A DNA stretch of 64,000 bases from Acidobacteriota bacterium (GTDB taxonomy: Bacteria; Acidobacteriota; Terriglobia; Terriglobales; Acidobacteriaceae). Position 1 is the stretch's first letter. Each line of letters opens with the position of its first letter. This document shows, one piece after another, positions 9,046 through 16,373 of the stretch. The stretch is taken from the NCBI GenBank assembly GCA_021846985.1, contig JAJZVX010000009.1, positions 1 to 64,000 of the forward strand, given 5' to 3'. Below the pieces are notes generated by a model that was given only the letters and a program-made list of their open reading frames with translations, was not told where the DNA came from and made no database searches. The position numbers and the translations under genes were made by a program.

Positions 9046-10353
9046 ATGTCTTCCTCGGGTTCAATCCATGCGGCTCAGCCGGAGCCTGGCCGCCTTGCGT
9101 ACCAAGTGCCCGCCATGATGCGCGCGCTCGTGCTGGATGGCATCGGGTTTGAGCATCTCGCCATCAAGAGCGTTCCCGTTCCTGAGGTGGGGCCTTCGCA
9201 GTTGCTCGCGCGCGTGGAGGCGGCCGGCATCTGCACTTCGCTGATCAAACTCATCGAACAGGGGCCGGAGCACAAGCTGATGTACGGATGGGATCCCGCG
9301 CAATTTCCCCTGATCCTTGGCGATGAAGGAGCGCTGACGATTGTCAAAGTCGGCCACAAGCTGCAAAACGCCTACAGCCTGGGGCAGCGCTTCGTGATCC
9401 AGCCTGCGGTGGACCATGCTCCGGTGAACCACCGGGAGCGTTATCGCAAGCAAGCCAGTGGCGTGAACAAGGTGGCCGTGGGGTACACGCTTGCCGGCCA
9501 CCTGGCGGAGTACATTCTCGTTACCGAGGAGGTGCTTGAGTCGGGCTGCCTCCTGCCGATTCCGGACACGAGCGTTCCTTTTGCGCACGCGGCCATGAGC
9601 GAGCCGATCTCCTGCGCGCTCTCTGCGCAGGAGCATCATGTACATCTATGGCAGGAGAACCCGCTGGCGGCAAGGCAGGCTCAGATAGGCTTGAAGCCGC
9701 AAGGGGTGACGGTTGTGGTTGGCGCCGGTGCAATGGGACGGATGCATGTAGACCTGGCGTTCAGCTATAGACCAAGCGCGATTGTGGTTGCCGATTTTGC
9801 GGAGGACCGCCTGGCGCTTGTACAGAAGCTCTTCGGCGCACGGGCGGTGAAGCTGGGAATTCAACTGCGCACGGTCAGCGCCGGCGCAGAGCCGCTCGAC
9901 GCGGTGATCGGGGAAATGACCGGCTGGCGCGGCGCCGACGATGTCATCATCGCGGTGGGCTCGAAAAAAGCGATTGAATCGGCACAGAGCCTGGTGGGGC
10001 GAGGGGCGGTATTGAACCTTTTTGGCGGACTCAAGAAGGGCGAAGACATGGTGGGCCTCGACGCCGGCATCGTGCACTACAAGGAGATCAATGTTACGGG
10101 CTCGAGCGGCGGCTCACCGCGCGATGTTGCGCAGGTTCTCGCGCTGATCGGGAGCCGCAGCATCGACGCCGGCGCCCACATCACGCGCGTGGGCGATCTG
10201 GATCATGCCGCGGAGTTCCTTGAGATGGTGAAGGCGCAAAAAATCGATGGCAAGGCGGTGGTGTATCCGCATCGCCGCACGCAAACCATCCTGGAGGTGC
10301 CCTCGTGGTCCGCGCAGGATGAGATTGCTTATCTGCAGGGAGGACGAGCCTGA
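9046..10353 (+). CDS. zinc-type alcohol/polyol dehydrogenase (MDR superfamily)
   Basis: 435 residues. ATG 9046 has GGAGG at 9031-9035. The protein belongs to the medium-chain dehydrogenase family: catalytic domain with VEAAGICTS (Cys ligand position) and LGDEGALTIV, which corresponds to the usual GHE motif but reads GDEG, so the zinc site is altered; Rossmann motif VVVGAGAMGRMH; and a late segment GGLKKGEDM. Related proteins oxidise sorbitol, threonine or other secondary alcohols with NAD. About 80 residues longer than typical sorbitol dehydrogenase. Its stop codon TGA touches the GTG start of the next gene, so the two are co-translated. Substrate unknown; a polyol or polyol phosphate is the likely type. 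Confidence 0.8.
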   Translation: MSSSGSIHAAQPEPGRLAYQVPAMMRALVLDGIGFEHLAIKSVPVPEVGPSQLLARVEAAGICTSLIKLIEQGPEHKLMYGWDPAQFPLILGDEGALTIVKVGHKLQNAYSLGQRFVIQPAVDHAPVNHRERYRKQASGVNKVAVGYTLAGHLAEYILVTEEVLESGCLLPIPDTSVPFAHAAMSEPISCALSAQEHHVHLWQENPLAARQAQIGLKPQGVTVVVGAGAMGRMHVDLAFSYRPSAIVVADFAEDRLALVQKLFGARAVKLGIQLRTVSAGAEPLDAVIGEMTGWRGADDVIIAVGSKKAIESAQSLVGRGAVLNLFGGLKKGEDMVGLDAGIVHYKEINVTGSSGGSPRDVAQVLALIGSRSIDAGAHITRVGDLDHAAEFLEMVKAQKIDGKAVVYPHRRTQTILEVPSWSAQDEIAYLQGGRA

Positions 10354-11670
10354 GTGCCGCTATCGGGTAACCGCACATTTGTCGGCTTTGGTTTTGGTGC
10401 CATCCAGGCGGGGCTGTTTCTTTACGAGGCGCATCGCTCGGGGAACTTCGGCCGCCTGGTGGTGGCCGAGGTGCAGCCGGGTGTTGTGAAGGCCCTTCGC
10501 GACGCATCGGGCCTGTATGCGGTGAACGTGGCCCATGCGGACCACATCGAATGCGAGCAGATCGGGCCGGTTGCGATTGAGAATCCAGAGACCGCGGAGG
10601 GTGCGGAGTTTCTGGCGAAGAGCGTGGCGGAAGCCAGCGAGATGGCAACGGCGCTGCCCAGTATTCGTTTCTACAACACGCCCTCGCCAGGCAGCATCCA
10701 CAGGATTCTCGCCGAGGGCTTGATGCGCAAGGCGGCGTTGGGCGGCCCGCCCGCGGTGATCTATGCGGCGGAGAACAACAATACCGCTGCGGAGGCGCTG
10801 GAAGAAGAGGTGTTCAGCCTTGTGCCGGCAGAGCGCAGGGATAAGGTGTGTTCGTGCGTACGCTTCCTGAACACGGTCATCGGGAAGATGAGCGGCGTCG
10901 TGGTGGACCCGGAAGAGATGCGCGCCCGCCGGCTGGCGCCGGTGACGCCGAACGGGGATCGCGCCTTTCTTGTCGAGCAGTTCAATCGCATCCTTATCTC
11001 CAGAATCCGGTTCGACGACGCTCCGGCCGCGTTCCGGCGGGGTATTGCAGTTTTTGAAGAGAAGGATCACCTGCTGCCATTCGAGGAAGCAAAGCTCTAT
11101 GGGCATAATGCCACACATGCTCTGGCCGCCTACCTTGGCATGATTTGCGGCGTGCGCCAGATTGCCGGCTTGAAGCAGATGCCGGGCGCGCCCGCATTTC
11201 TGGAAGCAGCCTTTGTCGAGGAGTCGGGAGCAGCGTTGATCGCCCGGAATCGAGGCGTGGATCCGCTCTTTACGCGGGAGGGATACCGGGCCTACGCCGA
11301 GGATTTGCTGGTGCGGATGTTCAATCCATATCTTGGCGACACTGTGGAACGGGTGGGCCGGGATGCGGCGCGCAAGCTGGGGTGGGACGATCGTCTGATC
11401 GGAACGATTCGCGCCGGCTTGCGGAGCGGAATCCGCATGAAGCGTTTTGGAATGGGGGCAGCCGCTGCGGCCTGCGCCCTTGATCCCGCGGCTTTGAGCG
11501 AAAGGGATGTGCTGCACGCCACTCTGGAGACCATCTGGAATCAGGCTGCTCTCAACAGCGAGGAACGGCGCCGTGTGCTCCACGTGGTGGAAGAAGGACG
11601 GGAGAAACTCAAACTCTGGCGCCAGCGGCAATTTCCCCACCTGGAGAATCTGATGCAGGCGCGGAGCTGA
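10354..11670 (+). CDS. mannitol-1-phosphate 5-dehydrogenase-like protein
   Basis: 438 residues, starting with GTG directly after the TGA of the upstream gene. The N-terminus FVGFGFGAIQAGLFLYEA is a Rossmann-type NAD motif, and the C-terminal half carries KLYGHNATHALAAYLG, a signature of the polyol-specific long-chain dehydrogenases (MtlD branch). These interconvert a polyol (or its phosphate) and a ketose. The tight pairing with an MDR polyol dehydrogenase suggests two consecutive oxidations of one substrate or a protein complex. Last gene of the block; the next gene is convergent on the minus strand. The exact substrate cannot be assigned. Confidence 0.75.
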   Translation: MPLSGNRTFVGFGFGAIQAGLFLYEAHRSGNFGRLVVAEVQPGVVKALRDASGLYAVNVAHADHIECEQIGPVAIENPETAEGAEFLAKSVAEASEMATALPSIRFYNTPSPGSIHRILAEGLMRKAALGGPPAVIYAAENNNTAAEALEEEVFSLVPAERRDKVCSCVRFLNTVIGKMSGVVVDPEEMRARRLAPVTPNGDRAFLVEQFNRILISRIRFDDAPAAFRRGIAVFEEKDHLLPFEEAKLYGHNATHALAAYLGMICGVRQIAGLKQMPGAPAFLEAAFVEESGAALIARNRGVDPLFTREGYRAYAEDLLVRMFNPYLGDTVERVGRDAARKLGWDDRLIGTIRAGLRSGIRMKRFGMGAAAAACALDPAALSERDVLHATLETIWNQAALNSEERRRVLHVVEEGREKLKLWRQRQFPHLENLMQARS

Positions 11671-11771
11671 TGGATGAATGGGCGTGTGTTCTAAATCGGG
11701 TCGAAGCGGATTACTTTTCGCGGCAACTGATCTTTGCAGCATTCTGCGCTTCAGGCAATGGCGCTTCACGC

Positions 11772-12002
11772 TCACCATTTCTCGGTGAGTTTGTTCGATT
11801 CCTCAAGCCGTTGTTCGGGCGTCTGCTCCAACTGAAAAACCTCGCTGCCTTTGAAGTATCGTGTGGGCGCGCCCAGCGCGTTGTTTGGAGCTTTGATCTC
11901 ATACGCGAACTTGCCCTCGTCGTTTTTGGCGATGGCGACGATTTCGCCTTTGATCAGAGCGCCATCGACCAGAACCAGCACTTCTTCGCCGTGCAAGAAC
12001 AT
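11772..12002 (-). CDS. small conserved-looking hypothetical protein
   Basis: 76 residues from ATG 12002, preceded by AAGGAG nine bases upstream on the minus strand; a GTG at 12023 is open but lies over that site. The sequence is mostly beta-strand-like (EEVLVLVDGALIKGEIVAIAK) and ends in a charged helix, which could be a small SH3-like barrel, but I recognise no family. It is convergent with the polyol dehydrogenase gene. Codon use is like its neighbours. Function unknown. Confidence 0.6.
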   Translation of the reverse strand: MFLHGEEVLVLVDGALIKGEIVAIAKNDEGKFAYEIKAPNNALGAPTRYFKGSEVFQLEQTPEQRLEESNKLTEKW

Positions 12003-12331
12003 TCTCTTGTGCTCCTTCTCCACTCTTCACAATGAGTGGAATCTCCGCGTTGGCCAAGCGCAGCGCCACCGCAGCGATAAGGCCACGTCATGCCGGACGT
12101 TCTCTCCCATGCAGGCAAGGTTGGCCCGCCATTGTGATCATCGCATGCTCTTTCGGACTCCTAGCCCCGGTTCGATAACGGAAAGGATAACAAATGCGCG
12201 ATGGGGCGATCCACGCAGGCCTGGCGCCGCGTCTTCACGATCCTGCTGATCGCGAGGAGTGCGGCCTAAAGCGACACAAACAGATGCGGGGCGCAGGATG
12301 GAACTTACGCCCCGCGGTTTGTCCGCAGCGC
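12003..12331. other. gene-free stretch between the small protein and nitric oxide reductase
   Basis: 329 bases, no convincing gene. It contains the hairpin at 12286-12315 and a pair of direct repeats GATAACGGAAAGGATAAC around 12175-12192 that may be part of the small gene's promoter on the minus strand. Confidence 0.4.
12286..12315 (-). terminator. possible terminator hairpin after nitric oxide reductase
   Basis: GCGGGGCG (12286-12293) pairs perfectly with CGCCCCGC (12308-12315) across a 14-base loop, 17 bases after the norB-type stop codon on the minus strand. The following minus-strand sequence is only weakly T-rich (ATCTGTTTGTG), so it is a moderate candidate. Confidence 0.45.
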
Positions 12332-14593
12332 TTAGCGGCCGATGAGTGCGGACTCGCGTTCCTCAGAGGAGTTCTGGTAGGAGTGGCCCGTCAACAGGCC
12401 GAGGACGAACCAGCCCAGCAGTGCCGCGCCCAGCGCGAAGAGGATGTCGCCAGGAACGCGCATCCAGCGCAGCGTTTGCATGGCGCCGGTCTGCAGGAAC
12501 TCTGCCGAACGCGCATACCAGGTGCCGCGCTCGATCGAGGCCAGCGCCTGCATCAGCCCGATGGGCAGCATGCTGAGGACCACCATGAAGACAAGTCCCG
12601 CGTTGATGAGCCAGAACGAGGCTTTCAGCGTCCCCTCCTTCCATGGTCTGCCGGGGTGCAGCACACGGAGGCAGAAAAGAGTCAGCCCGAGGCCCAGCAT
12701 GCCGTAAACGCCGAACAGCGCTGTGTGTCCGTGCACAGGGGTGAGATTCAACCCCTGCATGTAGTAGAGCGCGATAGGCGGGTTGATGAGAAAGCCGAAG
12801 AGGCCGGCGCCCACAAGATTCCAGAAAGCCACCGCGACGAAGAAGTAGATGGGCCACTTGTAGTTGGCGATCCAGCGCGCCTTCTCCGTGGGCTGCGTGA
12901 GGCGGAGGTTCTCCCATGCTTCGTAGCCGATCAGCGTGAGGGGTACCACCTCCAGCGCGCTGAAGACGGCGCCCAGCGCAATCACGGCAGGGCCGGAACC
13001 GGCGAAGTAGAGATGATGGAAGGTGCCGATGATGCCGCCGGAGAGGAAGATGCAGGTGGAGAAGAGAACTGCGCGCGTGGCGCTGCGAATCTCCAGGAGT
13101 TTGAGCCGCGTGAAGAGAAACGCAATGACTACAGTGGCGAAGACTTCAAAGAATCCTTCCACCCAGAGGTGAACGACCCACCAGCGCCAATACTCGGCGG
13201 TGACAAGGTTGCTGCGCTGTCCGTACATCAGGCCGGCTGCGTAAAAGGTAGGGATGGCGATGCTGGAGACGAGGAAGAGCGCGAGCAGGGAGCGGTCCTC
13301 GCTGTCGCGCTTGAAGGCGGGCTTGAGGGCGCGCACCATCAGCACCAGCCACAGAAGCAGACCGGTGAAAAGCAGTATCTGCCAGAAACGGCCCAAGTCC
13401 ACATACTCATAACCCTGACTGCCGAACCAGAACCACAAGTTGCCGAGCTTCTGCTCAATGCCCATCCACTCGCCGGCCAGTGATCCGCCGACCACCAGCA
13501 CCAACGCTACGAAGAGCACATTCACGCCCAGGCGCTGGAACCTCGGTTCGTGTCCGCTCACGGCGGGGCCCACGTAGAGTCCCGTGGCCAGCCATGAGGT
13601 GGCGATCCAGAAGATGGCCAGTTGCAGATGCCACGTGCGCGTGATGGCATAGGGAAGATACTTATCCAAGGGGAAGCCGTAGAAGCCCTGGCCTTCCACG
13701 CCGTAATGCGCGGTAAGGACACCCATCAGGATTTGTACGGCCCACAGCGCTACAACAACAAGGAAGTATTTGATGGTTGCGCGCTGCGAGGGCGTGGGAT
13801 GGAGCCCGACGAAAGGATCACTGGCCGGATACGGCCCCCGGACCACGGCCTTCTCCTGCGACGAGTACCACCAGACCAGGCCGCCGATTGCCGCCAGCAG
13901 CCCCACAACGCTGATGATGCTCCAAAGAACCGCGCCGGGCGTGGGGTTATTTGCGATGAGCGGCTCGTGCGGCCAGTTGTTGGTGTAGGTCACAGTGGAG
14001 CCGGGGCGATCGGTGGAAGCAGCCCAGGCCGACCACCAGAAAAAGGCGGCGAGTTGCCTCTGCTTCGCGGCATCGGTGAGCGCGCCTACGGGAATCGCAT
14101 AGTCCTTGCGCCCGGCCGCGAAGACGTTGGCGTAGTAGGCGGCCAGATATTCAAACGCCGCCGCCCGGCCGCTGTCGATGGTCACGCGGTTGTCGGCCGC
14201 GTCGTAGGTGTTTGTGCGCATCGTGCGCACCAGGCGCGCCTTCAGCACCGCCTGCTCATCGGCGTTGAGTGTGGAGAAGCCAACGGCCCCTTCGTGCTGG
14301 GCCCAGCGGTTGAGGAGAAAGGTGGATTCTCGATGAATCCAGTCCGCAGTCCAGTCTGGCGCCACGTAGGCGCCGTGGCCCCAAACGGTGCCGATCTCCT
14401 GCCCGCCGATCGACTGCCATACACCCTGCCCGTCGGTAATGGATGAGCCGGTAAAGAGCAGTTGTCCGCCGTCTGTGTATACGTTGGGAAGCGGCGGAGC
14501 CTGGCTGATCATCCTGCGGCCCACTCCGCCGAGCACAGCAAAGGACGCGAGAACCACCACGGACAATGCCAACCAATAACGCTTGTACGACAT
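12332..14593 (-). CDS. norB: quinol-dependent nitric oxide reductase, single-subunit (qNor)
   Basis: 753 residues, the size of the single-chain quinol enzyme rather than the about 450-residue cytochrome c-dependent NorB. ATG 14593 follows GGAGG by about eight bases. The first helix and the large periplasmic N-terminal part (GGQEIGTVWGHGAYVAPDWTADWIHRE) are the qNor extension that replaces NorC; about 14 membrane segments follow. Heme-copper oxidase-type ligands are visible in VVHLWVEGFFEV, GTFHHLYFAG and VHGHTALFGVYG. It reduces two NO to N2O at the membrane using quinol. No other denitrification genes are near, so NO detoxification is the likely role. A decayed insertion sequence lies just upstream. 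Confidence 0.93.
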   Translation of the reverse strand: MSYKRYWLALSVVVLASFAVLGGVGRRMISQAPPLPNVYTDGGQLLFTGSSITDGQGVWQSIGGQEIGTVWGHGAYVAPDWTADWIHRESTFLLNRWAQHEGAVGFSTLNADEQAVLKARLVRTMRTNTYDAADNRVTIDSGRAAAFEYLAAYYANVFAAGRKDYAIPVGALTDAAKQRQLAAFFWWSAWAASTDRPGSTVTYTNNWPHEPLIANNPTPGAVLWSIISVVGLLAAIGGLVWWYSSQEKAVVRGPYPASDPFVGLHPTPSQRATIKYFLVVVALWAVQILMGVLTAHYGVEGQGFYGFPLDKYLPYAITRTWHLQLAIFWIATSWLATGLYVGPAVSGHEPRFQRLGVNVLFVALVLVVGGSLAGEWMGIEQKLGNLWFWFGSQGYEYVDLGRFWQILLFTGLLLWLVLMVRALKPAFKRDSEDRSLLALFLVSSIAIPTFYAAGLMYGQRSNLVTAEYWRWWVVHLWVEGFFEVFATVVIAFLFTRLKLLEIRSATRAVLFSTCIFLSGGIIGTFHHLYFAGSGPAVIALGAVFSALEVVPLTLIGYEAWENLRLTQPTEKARWIANYKWPIYFFVAVAFWNLVGAGLFGFLINPPIALYYMQGLNLTPVHGHTALFGVYGMLGLGLTLFCLRVLHPGRPWKEGTLKASFWLINAGLVFMVVLSMLPIGLMQALASIERGTWYARSAEFLQTGAMQTLRWMRVPGDILFALGAALLGWFVLGLLTGHSYQNSSEERESALIGR

Positions 14594-14677
14594 GCTTTTT
14601 TCCTCCAACCGCGCCGCTCCATGCGCGCGGCGTTCTTCTCACATGCGACGATAAGTGGAACGTAAAGGCGATGCAGG

Positions 14678-14687
14678 GACTTAAGTC
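14678..14687. promoter_or_regulatory. palindrome in the nitric oxide reductase upstream region
   Basis: GACTTAAGTC is a perfect 10-bp palindrome, 85 bases upstream of the qNor start codon in the 170-base region between the gene and the insertion sequence end. It may be a regulator site, but it does not clearly match the sites I know for NsrR, NorR or FNR-type proteins. Confidence 0.25.
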
Positions 14688-14764
14688 ACAGGAAGGATAG
14701 GAAAGTGACAAGGCCGGCCAGTCAGGCACGGCCTGCTCCGTGACGCCCGGGCCAGACAGGTAGG

Positions 14765-15838
14765 CAGGGCCATCGCATTTCAAAATAGCTCCAGGAGGCG
14801 GAGCCGGTAGTCATTGTCCCATCCAGCGCGTTAGAACTTGCCGCGCAGGGAGCCTTTGGACCCTTCTTTTTGCATGGCATTGATGGCCATGTGGCGCAAC
14901 CGTGCGAGATTGTGCGGTCCATGCCCCATGCGGGTGCGGTCCTGGTCCTCGTTCATCACCACGTCCAATCGCCAGCGCAGGCTGTTTTCCACCCCCCCGG
15001 TGTTGGCGCGCGACCTGGTTGAATCGCTCCGGCGACAGTTCCGAACTGAGCAGGTAGTAAGCCGTCTCGGCGGTGGTTTTGTGCGCCGTTTCGCGCCTCC
15101 GCGCCACCTTGCCGATGGCCTTCAGGCCTGGCCATGGGTGCTGCTTCCGGAGCCAGTCGATCTCGGTGGAAACCGTCGCCGTGCGGGTCTCGATGCGTCC
15201 ATGATCGGCCTCGACGAAGGGCATGGAACGGCTCACTTTCAACTCCGGATCCTCCAGCAGCAGGACCACATCGTCGTAGAGCCTGCCTTGATTGGCTTTC
15301 AGCGCCAGGGCACAGTCGCCCTTCTGCTCGACGATCGGCTCGGCGATGGCGCCTTTCAGCGCCAGCATCTCGATCCATTTCGGCGCCGCCGTAATCTCGT
15401 TGGACTTGGCATCGGTGGCGATCTGTGCCAGCACCAGGCGCTGCCGGCATCCCCAGGCGCTGACCATGTGCAGCGCCGACTTGCCGCCGGCTCGATCGAA
15501 CCGCGCAACACCTTCCACCCCAGCGACGAAGACCTGTCGCTGGGGACCCCGGTCTTGCCGTCGATGGCCACCACGCCTTGCAACTGCTCCGAGAACTGCG
15601 CCATCAACCGCTGAAACGCATCGCGAAACTGATCCGGATCGAGATTGCGAAACAGCCGCCTGAAGGTGTCATGGCTGGGCACGCCGTTGGCCAGGGTCAG
15701 AAAGCTGCGCAGAAACGGCGCTTTGGTTTCGGCAAACAAAGCCATGTCCACCGCGCCCTGACAGCCGCACCGCACGGCGCACAGAGCGGTCCCTACCGCG
15801 ACCATCGCAAGAATCTCCTGCATTTGTTGTTCATTTGA
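14765..15838 (-). mobile_element. decayed ISAs1-family insertion sequence, one end lost
   Basis: The transposase remnant (14780-15826) is bounded at its 3' side by CAGGGCCATCGCATTTCAAA from 14765, which resembles the terminal repeat of ISAs1-type elements. No matching end is found at the other side: homology starts abruptly about where the MarR gene ends (15831-15833). The element has therefore lost its promoter-side end and the first codons of the transposase. No target duplication can be seen. Confidence 0.7.
14780..15826 (-). pseudogene. ISAs1-type DDE transposase, multiply disrupted
   Basis: Pieces of one transposase lie in different minus-strand frames. The first piece has the family segments AVDMALFAETKAPFLRSFL, SHDTFRRLFRNLDP and GVVAIDGK; the frame shifts near 15508 before FDRAGGKSALHMVSAWG; it shifts again at the run of Gs at 14993-15000 before GVENSLRWRLDVVMNEDQ; and SLRGKF is followed by TAA at 14831 where the family continues, as RAGWDNDYRL resumes in frame up to 14780. 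In addition the stretch around the second catalytic Asp (family pattern VT-DA) is missing between LALKG and AIAEPIVEQ, and about 14 residues are inserted after AIDGK. It cannot make an active enzyme. Confidence 0.85.
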
Positions 15839-16280
15839 ATTCGGCACAGGTCTCCAGCCTGCGTAGCGCGCTCAGCATCTCGCGCAATGCCGTCTTTCCC
15901 ATCTCTCCCTCAAACTCCTTTTGCAGCCGGTCCAGCGCCGCAATCACCCGCACCGCGCAGCGCCTGCCCTGCGGCTTCAGCGCCAGTTGGTAGGCCCGCG
16001 CGTCCTCCGGGTCGATCCTCCGCTGCAGGTGGCCCTTGGCTTCAAGCGACGAAACGCAGTGGCTCACGTTGCCCCGCGTAGTCGAAAAGCTCTCCGCCAG
16101 TTGCGACGGTTTCACCGGCCGCGGCGCCTCAAAAAACAGCGCCGCCAGCGTCAGCCCTTCGAAAAAACTCAACCCGTCCGCGGCCAGGGACCGGGCGGCC
16201 AGCCCCTCAAAGCGCCGCGCCGCGCGGCTCACCGCAAACATGGGGCTTTCCTTCAAAAAAGCCTCGATACGCATATTCAT
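15831..16280 (-). CDS. MarR family transcriptional regulator
   Basis: 149 residues from the ATG at 16280 (a second ATG is at 16274). The central part has a winged helix-turn-helix of MarR type: PSQLAESFSTTRGNVSHCVSSLEAKGHLQRRIDPEDARAY, including the family's D-R wing. Flanking helices should form the dimer interface. The gene is divergent from a TonB-dependent receptor gene with a 23-bp palindrome between them, so it probably represses both itself and the receptor. The start codon lies four bases from the palindrome. Its 3' end abuts the remnant of an insertion sequence; the last residues (TCAEFK) might have been changed by that insertion. Ligand unknown. Confidence 0.85.
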   Translation of the reverse strand: MNMRIEAFLKESPMFAVSRAARRFEGLAARSLAADGLSFFEGLTLAALFFEAPRPVKPSQLAESFSTTRGNVSHCVSSLEAKGHLQRRIDPEDARAYQLALKPQGRRCAVRVIAALDRLQKEFEGEMGKTALREMLSALRRLETCAEFK

Positions 16281-16284
16281 GCGC

Positions 16285-16307
16285 AATAGTTTACACGGTC
16301 AACTATT
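16285..16307. promoter_or_regulatory. MarR-type operator between marR-like gene and TonB receptor gene
   Basis: A near-perfect 23-bp palindrome: AATAGTTTAC (16285-16294), ACG, GTCAACTATT (16298-16307), with one mismatch in the arms. The TAGTT...AACTA arms with this spacing are the classic form of MarR family sites. On the minus strand it contains a TTGAC -35-like element. It lies in the only space shared by the two divergent genes. Confidence 0.75.
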
Positions 16308-16373
16308 TAAATCAATGCAAAACCGTCCTTGCGCCGCGTCCGCCGCGCAGGGATCATCAAGGCGTACCCCGCC

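Noticed and set aside
12194-13483. 429-codon plus frame across the qNor gene
   Set aside because: Mirror frame, Glu/Arg-rich low-complexity; the minus-strand qNor has clear membrane helices and heme ligands.
14831-15508. Programmed frameshift in the transposase
   Set aside because: Besides two shifts there is a nonsense codon and a missing catalytic segment, so decay explains it better than recoding.
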